Shown piece after piece: positions 36,208-44,610 of a stretch of 64,000 bases of DNA; the first letter of the stretch is position 1, and the number at the start of each line of letters is the position of its first letter. The stretch lies in the NCBI GenBank assembly GCA_964494475.1, contig CAZBRS010000012.1:1-64000 (forward strand). The letters run 5' to 3'. The position numbers and the translations under genes were made by a program. The stretch comes from CAZBRS01 sp964494475. GTDB taxonomy: Bacteria > Myxococcota_A > UBA9042 > CAZBRS01. Under the pieces are notes generated by a model. The model had not been told where the DNA came from. It worked only from the letters and a program-made list of their open reading frames with translations, and ran no database searches.

Positions 36208-37971
36208 TCAAGGTTTATTTTCGAGCGCCGCCTCGACGAGGGCGCGCTCGGTCGCTGGCAGGGCGTCGAGTCGGGCCACCAGGGCCCGGCAGACCTTCTC
36301 GATCAGGGGCAGGTCGACCCGCTGACCCGCCGCCGTGGCGTAGCTGGCGCCGAAGCGTTCGCCCGTGAGCCAGGTGCGGGTCGAGCCGCGGGGCGCGAGC
36401 TCGAGCACCAGCCCACCCCTCAGGCGCAGCCGGAAGGTCTCGCCGATCTCGATGGCGTCGAGGGGGAGCTTGCCGGCCAGGCGGCGGAGCACGGCTCGCG
36501 CGGCCTCGCGGGCCGCCTCTCCTTCGCCGCCCTGGACGCCGCGGCGTCCGGCTCGCTGCAGCGCGGCCAGTTCGGCGCCGTGGGCCGCCTCGAAGGCCTC
36601 GACCCGGGCCTCGTGCGGCGCGTCGCGGAGCCAGGCTTCGGTCTGGTCCTTCACGAACCTGAGCACCAGGTCGAAGAAGGCGTACTGGTCCACGGGCTTG
36701 CGGGCCTCGTACTCCGAGAACACGAGCTCGGCCACGCGCTGCACCGCGAGGTCGGCGAAGCGCCAGGGCAGCTCGGCCTCGTAGCCCCAGCGGGCCGCGT
36801 TCGACAGGAAGGCGTGGGGCCAGGCCTCCTGCAGCAGCCCGTCGGCGGCGGCCTTGTGGGTGAGCGGCAGGTCGGGGGTGAGTCGCAGCTTCGTGAGGAT
36901 CTCGTCGCCGCGGAAGCGCGTCATGCCCACGCGCCGGAAGGCGGCCAGGTTCACCTCGAGGTCCCCGAGCGTCGTCCAGGGCGTGAACAGCAGGAAGCCG
37001 AAGCTCCAGCCCTCCGTGGCCAGCGCGGGGGCCCAGGCCGAGGCCAGCCTGTCGAGTTCGGCCAGGAAGCGCTCGTTCTCGGCGGCCGTGACCCCCTTGT
37101 GCAACCGGGCGAGCTCGGCGTCGGAGAAGTTCTCGATGCCGACCAGGTAGGGCGACAGCCGGACGCCCGCCGGACGGGCGAGGGCCAGCGCGTCCTCGAA
37201 GCGCCCGAGGTTCTTGAGGAAGACGTCGACCCGCGATTGCAGGTGCAGCGTGGCCCCCGTCAGTCCGAGCTCGCCGAGCAGGCGCACGATCCGCCCCACG
37301 TAGGCGAAGGGGGCCTGATCGATCAGCACGTAGTCGCGGGCGTCGGGCCGCAGGGCCGCCAGGCGCCGCAGTTGGCGCTCGACCGACGGCCAGATGCGGG
37401 CCACGGGGCGGCGAGGGGCGTCCTTGCGGATGCGGCAGAACGAGCAGCCGCGCAGGCTGACGCTGCCGTCGGTGGGTAGCGGGCAGCCGGCGAGGAAGGC
37501 CGAGGTGCGCACGTCGCGGCGCCAGATGCACGAGTCGTCGCCGAAGAGCGTGAGCCACGGGAGGGGCGGGCGAAAATCGGCGTTGAGCACGGTGACGTCG
37601 AGGACGGGTTCGGCGTCCAACACGTCCCCGAACGCCGCCAGCGCCGACGCCTGATCGAACCGCTCGAAGGGTACGACCTCGGGCCGATTGGGCGCGCCCG
37701 CGATCGCCTCGAGCACCGTGGCGTCCCAGGCCCGCGACACCACCACCCGCGCGTAGCCGCCGGTCGCCACGAACGAGCGCACGCGCTCGAAGAGGTCGGC
37801 GTTGTAGGCCTCGTGCCCGCGCCGCTGGTACGCCTCGGCCAGATCGGCGCGGATCCCTTGGGCGCGCAGGGCGCCGGCCAGGTAGGCGACGTGCATGTCG
37901 AGGAAGTAGCTGGTCTCCTGCTTCGTGAAGATCGTCAGGAAGAGGAGGGGGGCGTCGTCGGGCAACGGCAT
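36208..37971 (-). CDS. Radical-SAM-like protein with unusual C-x12-C-x2-C cysteine spacing
   Basis: A 587-residue protein. The N-terminal about 130 residues look like a B12-binding-type Rossmann domain (LLFLTIFTKQETSYFLDMHVA). The radical-SAM region has C163, C176 and C179 (AGCPLP, then SLRGCSFCR): the last two cysteines fit CxxC but the first is 12 residues earlier instead of 3. Downstream, the beta/alpha pattern (TLHLQSRVDVFLKN, VGIENFSDAELARLHKG) resembles B12-dependent radical-SAM enzymes. The C-terminal 150 residues are helical with no recognised motif. Either an unconventional [4Fe-4S] site or a degenerate one. Its stop is 77 nt before the rho start, so read-through into rho is possible. 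Confidence 0.65.
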   Translation of the reverse strand: MPLPDDAPLLFLTIFTKQETSYFLDMHVAYLAGALRAQGIRADLAEAYQRRGHEAYNADLFERVRSFVATGGYARVVVSRAWDATVLEAIAGAPNRPEVVPFERFDQASALAAFGDVLDAEPVLDVTVLNADFRPPLPWLTLFGDDSCIWRRDVRTSAFLAGCPLPTDGSVSLRGCSFCRIRKDAPRRPVARIWPSVERQLRRLAALRPDARDYVLIDQAPFAYVGRIVRLLGELGLTGATLHLQSRVDVFLKNLGRFEDALALARPAGVRLSPYLVGIENFSDAELARLHKGVTAAENERFLAELDRLASAWAPALATEGWSFGFLLFTPWTTLGDLEVNLAAFRRVGMTRFRGDEILTKLRLTPDLPLTHKAAADGLLQEAWPHAFLSNAARWGYEAELPWRFADLAVQRVAELVFSEYEARKPVDQYAFFDLVLRFVKDQTEAWLRDAPHEARVEAFEAAHGAELAALQRAGRRGVQGGEGEAAREAARAVLRRLAGKLPLDAIEIGETFRLRLRGGLVLELAPRGSTRTWLTGERFGASYATAAGQRVDLPLIEKVCRALVARLDALPATERALVEAALENKP

Positions 37972-38029
37972 GGGCGAGCGACCTCGGGCGGGCAGGGTGA
38001 CCTGCCGGGGGCAGGGGTGAACCCCGCCC

Positions 38030-38926
38030 CTACCTTTTCTTGGTCAGGGCGTCGGTGGCCTGGCGCAGCGTCTTGGCCTGGTCGAGCACGGGCTCCTTGT
38101 GATCCTGGAAGTCGCCGTCGAGCAGCTTCTCCATCTGCGACCACTCGAGCAGCAGCGCGTCGATCTCGGCCTTGCGCTCCATGGTCGGCAGGGCCAGGGC
38201 GGTCTTGCGCAGCTGCTTCAGGCGCTGGGTCCACGACAGGTAGTACACCACCTCGTCCTTCTTGAGGTGGGCCACGATGCGCTCTTCGAGCCACGTGGTC
38301 AGCGCCGAAGCCCGGCCCCGCGCGAGCTCGAAGGCCTGCTCCGGGGTGCTGGTCGCGGCCAGGGTCGCGTAGGCCGGCCACGTCGCGTCGTCGGTCGGCG
38401 GCGGCGTGGTGCGCACCTGATCGGCCGTGGCCCTGGCCTCCTTTTCGACGGCGCGCATGCGCTGCACCAGGGCCGACAGGCGCCGCGAGCCCAGATTCTT
38501 CAGCATGCCCGAGAGCATGAAGACCTGGTCCGCGAGCAGCGACGTCGCGGCCAGCCAGTCGTCGGCGACGGGAGAGCGGCCGGCGAACTTCTCGTCGAGC
38601 TTTTCGTACAGCTTGAGGATGGGGTCCTTGCACGCGCTGTCGAACTCGTTGACCGGCACGGGCGGCAGGCCGGTGTCGAGCTGGGCGTAGTCGAACCTGT
38701 CGAGGTAGCCCTTCTGGCACGCGGCGACCTTCTTCGCGAGCTCGTCCTGCAGCGCGGCGAACGTCTCGGGGGCCGGCGCGGTCTCGGCGGCCGGTGCGGC
38801 CTCGACGGGCTTCGCGGCGGGGGTGGCCGGCGGCTTCTTCCGCGCCGACGGCGGGGCGAAGGCGTCCTTGCCGCAGGCCGCTACGAACAGGCCGATCAGG
38901 AGCATCAGGAGGATCCGCGAACGCAT
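38030..38926 (-). CDS. Lipoprotein of unknown function
   Basis: A 298-residue protein with a lipoprotein signal (MRSRILLMLLIGLFVAAC, Cys18). A short Ala/Pro-rich tether (residues 25-60) is followed by a helical body (LQDELAKKVAACQKGYLD, TTWLEERIVAHLKKDE). No family recognised. The start at 38926 is chosen for the signal peptide. It lies between der (78-nt gap) and the radical-SAM gene (58-nt gap), all on the minus strand. Confidence 0.65.
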   Translation of the reverse strand: MRSRILLMLLIGLFVAACGKDAFAPPSARKKPPATPAAKPVEAAPAAETAPAPETFAALQDELAKKVAACQKGYLDRFDYAQLDTGLPPVPVNEFDSACKDPILKLYEKLDEKFAGRSPVADDWLAATSLLADQVFMLSGMLKNLGSRRLSALVQRMRAVEKEARATADQVRTTPPPTDDATWPAYATLAATSTPEQAFELARGRASALTTWLEERIVAHLKKDEVVYYLSWTQRLKQLRKTALALPTMERKAEIDALLLEWSQMEKLLDGDFQDHKEPVLDQAKTLRQATDALTKKR

Positions 38927-39004
38927 GGTCGGACTCCGCAGGCCGGTGTCGGATGCCTGTCTTCTACCGGATCGTCCGGCGGCTGTCACGCGTGGAGAGG
39001 GGCG

Positions 39005-40432
39005 TCACCCCTCGTCTCCGCCGTACGGATCGCTCTCGTCGCGCACGGGGCGCGTGTTGGACGAGTCGTCGCTGCCGGCGGTTCGGTGGTGGTGCGGGCC
39101 GCGGCCGCCCTTCGTGTCGCCGCGCTTGCGGAAGTACAGCACGGTGGGCACGCCCTCGAAGCCCAGCTTGTCGCGCAGCTGGTTTTTCAGGTAGCGCTTG
39201 TACGACTCGGGCACGCCCTCGGGGAAGTTGACGAAGATCACGAACGTGGGCGGTGCGGTGCGTACCTGGGTCATGTAGAGCAGGTGCAGCGGGTGATGCC
39301 GGTGCGTAGGGGGCTGGGCGGCCTCGGTGGCGTCTTTCAGGAAGCGGTTCAGCGCCGCCGTGGCCACGCGCTTGTGGTAGGTGTCGTAGAGCTTGTTGAT
39401 GGCGGGCGCGATGCGCTGCAGGCCGCGGCCCGTGAGGCCCGACGTGTACAGCACCGTGGCGTCGGGCAGGAACCGCAGCGCCTCGCGCAGGTCGATGGGC
39501 AGGTCCTTCGACTTGCGCTGGTCGTCGGGCAGGACGTCCCACTTGTTGGCGAGCACGATGGCCGGGCGGTTGGTGGTCGCGATGAGCGAGGCCACCTGCT
39601 GGTCCTGGTTCGTGACGCCCTCGGCGGGATCGACCAGCAACAGCACGATGTCGGCGCGCTCGATCTGCCGGATGGCCATGTAGACGGACGAGCGCTCGAT
39701 GTGCTCGGTGATCTTGGCCTTGCGGCGAAGCCCGGCGGTGTCGACGAAGCGGTACAGCCGGCCGTTCAAGCGCAGGTCGACGTCGACGGCGTCGCGCGTG
39801 GTGCCCGCGATCTCGGAGACCAGGCATCGGTCTTCGCCCAGCAGGCGGTTCACGAGCGTCGACTTGCCCACGTTGGGGCGGCCGACCACGGCGACGCGGA
39901 TGGCGGCCTCCTCGACGGTGTCGTCCTCGTCGTCGGCCTCGGGCAGCCGGTCGAGCAGCGCGTCGGTCAGATCGCCGATGCCCTGCCGGTGCGCGGCCGA
40001 GATGGGCACGACCACGTCGACCCCCAACTGGAAGGCCTCGCTGGCGGCCACCTCGCGCGCCGGGCTCTCGCACTTGTTGACCGCCACCACCACGGGCGTC
40101 TTGCCTCGTCGAAGCTGGCCGAAGATCTCGCGATCGTCGGGGAGCATCCCGGACATGCCGTCGATCAGGAACAGGATGACGTCGGCGTCGGCCATGGCCC
40201 GCTGCACGTGCTTCAGGATGCCTTCGGCGAACGGGTGGCTGGGGTCGGTGTCGATGCCGCCGGTGTCGACCAGGATGACCTCGCGGCCCCCGAAGGTGGC
40301 CACGCCGTACAGGCGGTCACGCGTGACGCCCGGGCGGTCCTCGATGAGCGCGCGGTTCTCGCGCAGCAGGCAGTTGAACAGGGTGGACTTGCCGACATTG
40401 GGTCGGCCCACGATGGCCACGATCGGTCGCAT
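39005..40432 (-). CDS. der: Ribosome biogenesis GTPase Der (EngA)
   Basis: A 475-residue protein with two tandem GTPase domains, the hallmark of Der: GRPNVGKSTLFN near residue 9 with DTGGID, and GRPNVGKSTLVN near residue 183 with DTAGLRRK and NKWD. A C-terminal KH-like domain (THRHHPLHLLYMTQVRTAPP) follows. Needed for 50S subunit assembly. The C-terminal extension of about 35 residues is Gly/His/Asp-rich. It follows era with a 10-nt gap; the two GTPases form an operon. Confidence 0.96.
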   Translation of the reverse strand: MRPIVAIVGRPNVGKSTLFNCLLRENRALIEDRPGVTRDRLYGVATFGGREVILVDTGGIDTDPSHPFAEGILKHVQRAMADADVILFLIDGMSGMLPDDREIFGQLRRGKTPVVVAVNKCESPAREVAASEAFQLGVDVVVPISAAHRQGIGDLTDALLDRLPEADDEDDTVEEAAIRVAVVGRPNVGKSTLVNRLLGEDRCLVSEIAGTTRDAVDVDLRLNGRLYRFVDTAGLRRKAKITEHIERSSVYMAIRQIERADIVLLLVDPAEGVTNQDQQVASLIATTNRPAIVLANKWDVLPDDQRKSKDLPIDLREALRFLPDATVLYTSGLTGRGLQRIAPAINKLYDTYHKRVATAALNRFLKDATEAAQPPTHRHHPLHLLYMTQVRTAPPTFVIFVNFPEGVPESYKRYLKNQLRDKLGFEGVPTVLYFRKRGDTKGGRGPHHHRTAGSDDSSNTRPVRDESDPYGGDEG

Positions 40433-40442
40433 GGAGAGATTC

Positions 40443-41360
40443 CTATTCGTAGCCGAGGTCGCGCAGGCGGCGTGCGTCCTGGCTCCAGTCCTTCGCCACC
40501 GAGACGTGGACCTCGAGGTGCACCTTGGCGCCCACCAGGGCGTTCAAGCGGCGCTCGGCGCCCTTGCGGATCTTGGAGATCATCTCACCCTCTCGGCCGA
40601 TCAGGATGCCCCGCTGGCTGTCCTTCTCGACGTAGATGCGCGCCAGCACCTCGACGGGGGTCACGCTCTCGTCGAAGCGCTCGATCTCGACGGCGGTGGC
40701 GTACGGCACCTCTTCGCGTGTCAGGCGGAAGATGCGCTCGCGAATGAGCTCGGCGGCGTGGAAGCGCAGGGGCGCGTCGGAGACGATCTCGGGGTCGTAC
40801 AGCGGCCCGGGGGCCTCGGGCAGGCGCGTCAGCAGGTCGGCCAGCACGTCGGCCGTACCGTCGGCGGTTTCGGCGCTCACCATGTAGAGCTTTTCGACCG
40901 TCGGCTCCTGCCCGAACAGGTCGGCCACGGGCAGCAGCTTGGGCTTCTTCGAGACCAGGTCGACCTTGTTGATCACCACGATGGTGGCCAGGCCGGCCTC
41001 CTTCAGCACGTCGAGGATGCGGCGGTCCTGGCGGTGCAGGCCTTCGAAGCGCGCCGCCGCGTACTCGGCGCCGTCGACGACCAGCACCGCGCAGTCGACC
41101 CCCTCGAGCACGTCGAGCGCGCGCCGCACCAGGATGCGATTCAGCGGCTTGCTGGCGTCGTGGATGCCCGGGGTGTCGACGAAGACCACCTGGTAGTCGT
41201 CGTGGCTGAGGATGCCCTTGATGGCGTCGCGCGTGGTCTGGGGCCGATCGGCGGTGATGGCCACCTTCTCACCGAGCAGGGCGTTCATGAGGGTGGACTT
41301 GCCCACGTTGGGGCGTCCGACGATGGCCACGAGGCCAGCGCGAAAGGCTACATCGCTCAA
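40443..41360 (-). CDS. era: Ribosome biogenesis GTPase Era
   Basis: A 305-residue protein. The GTPase domain has GRPNVGKSTLMN, TRDAIKG, DTPGIHDASKPLN and NKVDLV. The C-terminal KH domain carries the signature GILIGREGEMISKIRKGAE. Binds 16S rRNA and assists 30S maturation. Typical length. It is divergent from the Rrf2 gene, with a 156-nt regulatory region between them. Confidence 0.97.
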   Translation of the reverse strand: MSDVAFRAGLVAIVGRPNVGKSTLMNALLGEKVAITADRPQTTRDAIKGILSHDDYQVVFVDTPGIHDASKPLNRILVRRALDVLEGVDCAVLVVDGAEYAAARFEGLHRQDRRILDVLKEAGLATIVVINKVDLVSKKPKLLPVADLFGQEPTVEKLYMVSAETADGTADVLADLLTRLPEAPGPLYDPEIVSDAPLRFHAAELIRERIFRLTREEVPYATAVEIERFDESVTPVEVLARIYVEKDSQRGILIGREGEMISKIRKGAERRLNALVGAKVHLEVHVSVAKDWSQDARRLRDLGYE

Positions 41361-41457
41361 AGGATTCTCTCCGCTTCGTGCCGGCGCGCAGGGTGCCTGA
41401 AATCGGGGGGCGTGTCAACGCAACCCCCACAACACGCTGGCGTCGCGCCGACCGCAG

Positions 41458-41486
41458 TTGACACCGTGACACCATTCGGGTATTCA
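41458..41486 (+). promoter_or_regulatory. Promoter of the Rrf2 regulator
   Basis: Perfect -35 TTGACA (41458-41463), 17-nt spacer, -10 TATTCA (41481-41486), 31 nt before the TTG start. Confidence 0.6.
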
Positions 41487-41516
41487 GATTCTTGATTCTC
41501 CGGTCCGAGGCTGCCT

Positions 41517-41960
41517 TTGTCACGGCTCCTGAACATCTCCGATGCCGCCAACCTGGGCATCCATTCCATGCTGTACATCGCCAACCACGACGGCTCCCGG
41601 CCCTGGTCGGCGTCCGAGATCGCGGGCGACCTGCGCGTGTCCGAGGCCCACCTCGGCAAGGTGCTGCAGCGCCTCACGCGCCTGGGGTTCCTCACCTCCC
41701 GGCGTGGCCCCAAGGGCGGCTTCACGCTGGGGCGCGAGCCGTCGACGATCACCATCCTCGACATCCTGACCGCCATCGACGGTCCGCTCGACGCCGGGGG
41801 TTGCCTGCTGGGGCGTCCGCTCTGCCCCGCCAACCGCTGCGCCATGGGCGACATCCTGGGGCGCGCCTACGACCTGGTGCACTCCCACCTGTCCGGCACC
41901 CGCCTGTCCGACGTCACCGGCCCGCGCGTGCACGTGCACGCCGATTCCGCGACCGCCTGA
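41517..41960 (+). CDS. Rrf2-family transcriptional regulator with three-cysteine Fe-S motif
   Basis: A 147-residue protein. The winged helix-turn-helix (ASEIAGDLRVSEAHLGKVLQ), the wing RRGPKGGFTLGR and a dimerisation helix are typical of Rrf2 proteins. Cysteines at 96, 103 and 108 (C-x6-C-x4-C) are in the position of the Fe-S ligands of IscR/NsrR/RsrR, so sensing of NO, oxygen or redox state is likely. The TTG start has a CGAGG box 6 nt upstream and no good ATG is available. It probably controls the DUF438/DUF2249/cupin genes that follow. Confidence 0.85.
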   Translation: MSRLLNISDAANLGIHSMLYIANHDGSRPWSASEIAGDLRVSEAHLGKVLQRLTRLGFLTSRRGPKGGFTLGREPSTITILDILTAIDGPLDAGGCLLGRPLCPANRCAMGDILGRAYDLVHSHLSGTRLSDVTGPRVHVHADSATA

Positions 41961-41994
41961 CCGCTTCGTTTCTCCCCCCGCCCGAACTTCTCCC

Positions 41995-42022
41995 TTGACC
42001 TAAACAAGAGTTAACGTATCGT
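41995..42022 (+). promoter_or_regulatory. AT-rich promoter/operator region of the DUF438 operon
   Basis: TTGACC (41995-42000), 16-nt spacer, TATCGT (42017-42022). The 41995-42030 stretch is markedly AT-rich against its surroundings and contains a short inverted repeat CTTG-N7-CAAG (41994-42008). A plausible site for the Rrf2 regulator; inference. Confidence 0.4.
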
Positions 42023-42051
42023 AATACCAGAATGCAGCGGACGAGGTCCCC

Positions 42052-43245
42052 ATGAGCGAGCTGATCAACAACTCCGAGCGGCGCAAGGAGCTCCTGAAGC
42101 ACCTGATCCTCCAACTGCACGACGGCAAGGCCCCCGAGGAGGTTCGCCAGTCGCTCACGCGGCTGCTCGGGCAGGTGCCCTACCACGAGGTGGTCGAGGT
42201 CGAGCAGGAGCTGATCGACGGCGGCCTGCCGGTCGGCGAGGTGCTGAAGCTCTGCGACGTGCACGGCGCGGCCCTGAAGGGTCAGATCGACACCAGCGCG
42301 GCGAAGCCGGTGCCGCCCGGACACCCGGTCGACGTGTTCCGCCAGGAGAACCGCGCCCTCGAGTGGGAGCTCGAGGCCGTGCGCGCCGACCTGCGCGCGC
42401 TGGACGCCGTCGCCGCCGGGGCCGACGCCAGCGAGGCCTGGGGCCGCATCCGCGGTCACCTGAACGCCCTGTGGGACGTCGACAAGCACTACGCGCGGAA
42501 GGAGAACCTGCTCTTCCCCTACCTCGAGAAGCGCGGCATCACCGGGCCGCCCACGGTCATGTGGGGCAAGCACGACGAGGCGCGCGCGCTCCTGAAGGCG
42601 GCCCTCGCCGCGCCCTCGGTGGGCACGATCGCGCCCGCCCTGGAGGCCATCGAGGGCATGATCGACAAGGAGGAGCAGATCCTGCTGCCCATGTGCCTCG
42701 ACAAGCTCGACGAGGGCGAGTGGGGCCACATCGCGCGCCACACGAACGAGCTCGGCTACTGCCTGGTGGTGCCGGCGACGCCGTGGCAGCCCGCCGGGGC
42801 GGTCGACGCCGAGGCCGCGACCGACACCGGGCGCGTCCAGCTGCCAAGCGGCTCCTTCACCCCCGAGGAGTTGACCTCCATCCTCAACACCATCCCGTTC
42901 GACCTCACCTTCGTCGATCGTGACGACACGGTGCGGTACTTCACCGAGGGCCGGGAGCGCATCTTCGCGCGCACCCGAGCCATCGTGGGGCGCGACGTGA
43001 AGCTCTGCCACCCGCCCTCGAGCGTGCACGTGGTCGAGCGCATCCTGGCCGACTTCAAGGCCGGACGGCAGGAGCGCGCCGCGTTCTGGATTCCCATGCA
43101 CGGGCGTTTCCTCTCGATCGAGTACTTCGCCCTGCGCGGCCCCGACGGCTCGTACCTCGGCACGCTCGAGGTGAGCCAGGACCTGACCGAGAAGCGCGCG
43201 CTCGAGGGCGAGCGCCGCATCCTGGCCTACGATTCGGAGGCATGA
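42052..43245 (+). CDS. DUF438 / hemerythrin / PAS protein
   Basis: A 397-residue protein. Residues 1-95 are DUF438 (MSELINNSERRKELLKHLIL, LCDVHGAALKGQI). About 95-260 is a hemerythrin-like bundle with candidate di-iron ligands (RIRGHLNALWDVDKHYARKENLLFP, WGKHDE, IDKEEQILLP, HIARHTNELGY). The C-terminus is a PAS domain (IPFDLTFVDRDDTVRYFTEG, SIEYFALRGPDGSYLGTLEV, then a DLTE end). The family accompanies NO/oxygen responses in anaerobes. With the Rrf2 gene upstream and DUF2249 and cupin genes downstream, it fits a nitrosative or redox stress module. Coupled to the next gene by a 1-nt gap. Confidence 0.85.
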   Translation: MSELINNSERRKELLKHLILQLHDGKAPEEVRQSLTRLLGQVPYHEVVEVEQELIDGGLPVGEVLKLCDVHGAALKGQIDTSAAKPVPPGHPVDVFRQENRALEWELEAVRADLRALDAVAAGADASEAWGRIRGHLNALWDVDKHYARKENLLFPYLEKRGITGPPTVMWGKHDEARALLKAALAAPSVGTIAPALEAIEGMIDKEEQILLPMCLDKLDEGEWGHIARHTNELGYCLVVPATPWQPAGAVDAEAATDTGRVQLPSGSFTPEELTSILNTIPFDLTFVDRDDTVRYFTEGRERIFARTRAIVGRDVKLCHPPSSVHVVERILADFKAGRQERAAFWIPMHGRFLSIEYFALRGPDGSYLGTLEVSQDLTEKRALEGERRILAYDSEA

Positions 43246-43246
43246 G

Positions 43247-43486
43247 ATGAGCCCCACCGTGTGGAAGACCCTCGACGCGAGGCCCATGCTGGCCAGCGGG
43301 GAGCACCCGCTCGAGCGCGTGATGCAGGACCTGACGGAGCTCCCCGAGGGCCAGGCGTACGACCTGCTGACCCCCTTCGTGCCCGAGCCCCTGATCGACA
43401 AGGCCGCCGCGCGCGGCTTCGCCGGCTCGCCGCAGGCCGAGGGGCCGGCGCTCGTGCGCACGCGCTTCGTGCGAAAGGGGGCGTGA
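43247..43486 (+). CDS. DUF2249 domain protein
   Basis: A 79-residue protein: LDARPMLASGEHPLERVMQD followed by LPEGQAYDLLTPFVPEPLI fits DUF2249, a small TusA-like fold often located with hemerythrin/DUF438 and nitric-oxide-related genes. The TusA cysteine is absent, as usual for DUF2249. One nucleotide lies between it and each neighbour, so it is firmly in this operon. Confidence 0.8.
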   Translation: MSPTVWKTLDARPMLASGEHPLERVMQDLTELPEGQAYDLLTPFVPEPLIDKAAARGFAGSPQAEGPALVRTRFVRKGA

Positions 43487-43487
43487 G

Positions 43488-43829
43488 ATGAGCGCTCCCG
43501 TGGAGAGCGGCGCGCTGCCCGTCGCCGAGGCCATCAATCTGGCCGCGCTGCAGCCCTACGTCGACGGCTCGGTGGTGAGCCGCACGCTCGTGAAGCGCGC
43601 CAAGGGCAACCTGACCGTGTTCAGCTTCGGCGCGGGCCAGGGCCTCAGCGAGCACACCGCGCCCTTCGACGCCTTCGTGCTCATCCTCGACGGCGAGGCC
43701 GAGCTCACCATCGGCGGCAAGCTCGTGGGCGCCCGGGCCGGCGAGGCCGTGCTGATGCCCGCCAACGTGCCGCACAGCCTGCACGCGGCCGTGCCCTTCA
43801 AGATGCTGCTCGCGATGATTCGCGAGTAA
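43488..43829 (+). CDS. Small cupin protein
   Basis: A 113-residue single-domain cupin. Motif 1 resembles SEHTAPFDAFVLILDGEAEL and motif 2 GEAVLMPANVPHSLHA. One His in motif 1 and one in motif 2 (PHSLH) could bind a metal. Cupins of this size often follow DUF438/DUF2249 genes. The ligand is unknown. Last gene of the operon; a promoter for the RHH/PIN pair follows. Confidence 0.8.
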   Translation: MSAPVESGALPVAEAINLAALQPYVDGSVVSRTLVKRAKGNLTVFSFGAGQGLSEHTAPFDAFVLILDGEAELTIGGKLVGARAGEAVLMPANVPHSLHAAVPFKMLLAMIRE

Positions 43830-43834
43830 GGGCC

Positions 43835-43862
43835 TTGAACTGCCGCTCACGTGATGTAAGAT
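43835..43862 (+). promoter_or_regulatory. Promoter of the RHH/PIN pair
   Basis: TTGAAC (43835-43840), 16-nt spacer, TAAGAT (43857-43862). The octamer GATGTAAG occurs twice (43853-43860 and 43874-43881), 21 bp apart, a possible operator for the ribbon-helix-helix protein. Confidence 0.5.
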
Positions 43863-43890
43863 CCAAGGCGAACGATGTAAGGAGTTCGCC

Positions 43891-44136
43891 GTGGTTCGCA
43901 CCCAGATCTCCTTCACCGACGACGAGCTCGAGTTCCTGAAGCGCGCGGCGCTCCGCTCCGGCGGCTCGTTGGCCTCCGTGGTCCGGCGCGCGGTCGACGA
44001 GCTGCGCCGCAAGCAGGACGAGCGCCTCGAGCGCGCGCTGCGCTACGTGGGCGCCTTCGAGTCCGACCTGCGCGACCGCCGCGGGCACCTGCCCCCCGAG
44101 TCCGCCCCGCCGGACGAAGCGGCCGAGGGGAGGTGA
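43891..44136 (+). CDS. Ribbon-helix-helix antitoxin-like protein
   Basis: An 81-residue protein. MVRTQISFTDDELEFLKRAA then SGGSLASVVRRAVDEL is a MetJ/Arc/CopG-type ribbon-helix-helix. The C-terminal tail is charged and acidic, as in antitoxins that wrap a toxin. GTG start with an AAGGAG box. Its stop is 2 nt before the PIN-like ATG, and the RBS of that gene lies inside its 3' end, so the pair is coupled. Confidence 0.75.
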   Translation: MVRTQISFTDDELEFLKRAALRSGGSLASVVRRAVDELRRKQDERLERALRYVGAFESDLRDRRGHLPPESAPPDEAAEGR

Positions 44137-44138
44137 CG

Positions 44139-44585
44139 ATGCGCGTCTTCGTCGATCCCGGCGCCCTGTTCTCGGCGCTCGTGCACAACGATCCGCACCA
44201 CGCCGACGCCGGCCCCACGCTGAAGGCGCTGCTCATCGACGGCGCGCAGCTCTGGACCACGGCCTACGGCCTGCACGACATGGTGAACCTCCTGCAGCAG
44301 CGCGTGGGCATGCACGCCGCCGTCGAGTTCGATCGCACCTACCGGCCCTTCCTGTCGGTGCTGTGGGTCAAGGAAGAAGAGCACCGCACGGCCTTCTCAC
44401 GCTTGCGCCGCCGCTGGGACCGTGAGCTCACGCTGGCCCAGGCCTCGCTGCTCACCGCCATGGAGGAGGCCGGCGTCACGGGCCTCTTCTCGTACCACGC
44501 CGAGCTGGCCGAGGAGGGCGTCTTCCTGATCCGCACCCCCGACGAGTGGCGCGCGTACGCGGTGGCGCAAGAGGCGGGGCGGTGA
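44139..44585 (+). CDS. PIN-like toxin, active site incomplete
   Basis: A 148-residue protein. The N-terminus MRVFVDPGALFSALVHNDPH fits the first PIN strand with Asp6, and LTLAQASLLTAMEEAGVTGLFSYHAE fits the central PIN helix-strand. The expected second acidic residue (Glu in the S-x-x-E helix) and the Asp after LT are not in place (LAQAS). It is therefore either a divergent or an inactivated VapC-like nuclease. The ATG at 44139 is chosen because a GGGGAGG box lies 5 nt upstream; a GTG two codons earlier is possible. Confidence 0.6.
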   Translation: MRVFVDPGALFSALVHNDPHHADAGPTLKALLIDGAQLWTTAYGLHDMVNLLQQRVGMHAAVEFDRTYRPFLSVLWVKEEEHRTAFSRLRRRWDRELTLAQASLLTAMEEAGVTGLFSYHAELAEEGVFLIRTPDEWRAYAVAQEAGR

Positions 44586-44610
44586 GCGTCCTCCCCTCGG
44601 CCTCGCCCGA

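Noticed and set aside
36183..36211. rho promoter with TTGACA on the minus strand
   Set aside because: The -35 is perfect, but at 17-nt spacing the -10 would be AAAATG, too weak to list as a promoter.
41390..41418. era promoter with TTGACA on the minus strand
   Set aside because: No acceptable -10 at 16-18 nt spacing (CACCCT); left unannotated.
41994..42008. FNR/CRP-like box upstream of DUF438
   Set aside because: TTG and CAA are separated by 7 nt, not the 8 required for a TTGAT-N4-ATCAA site.
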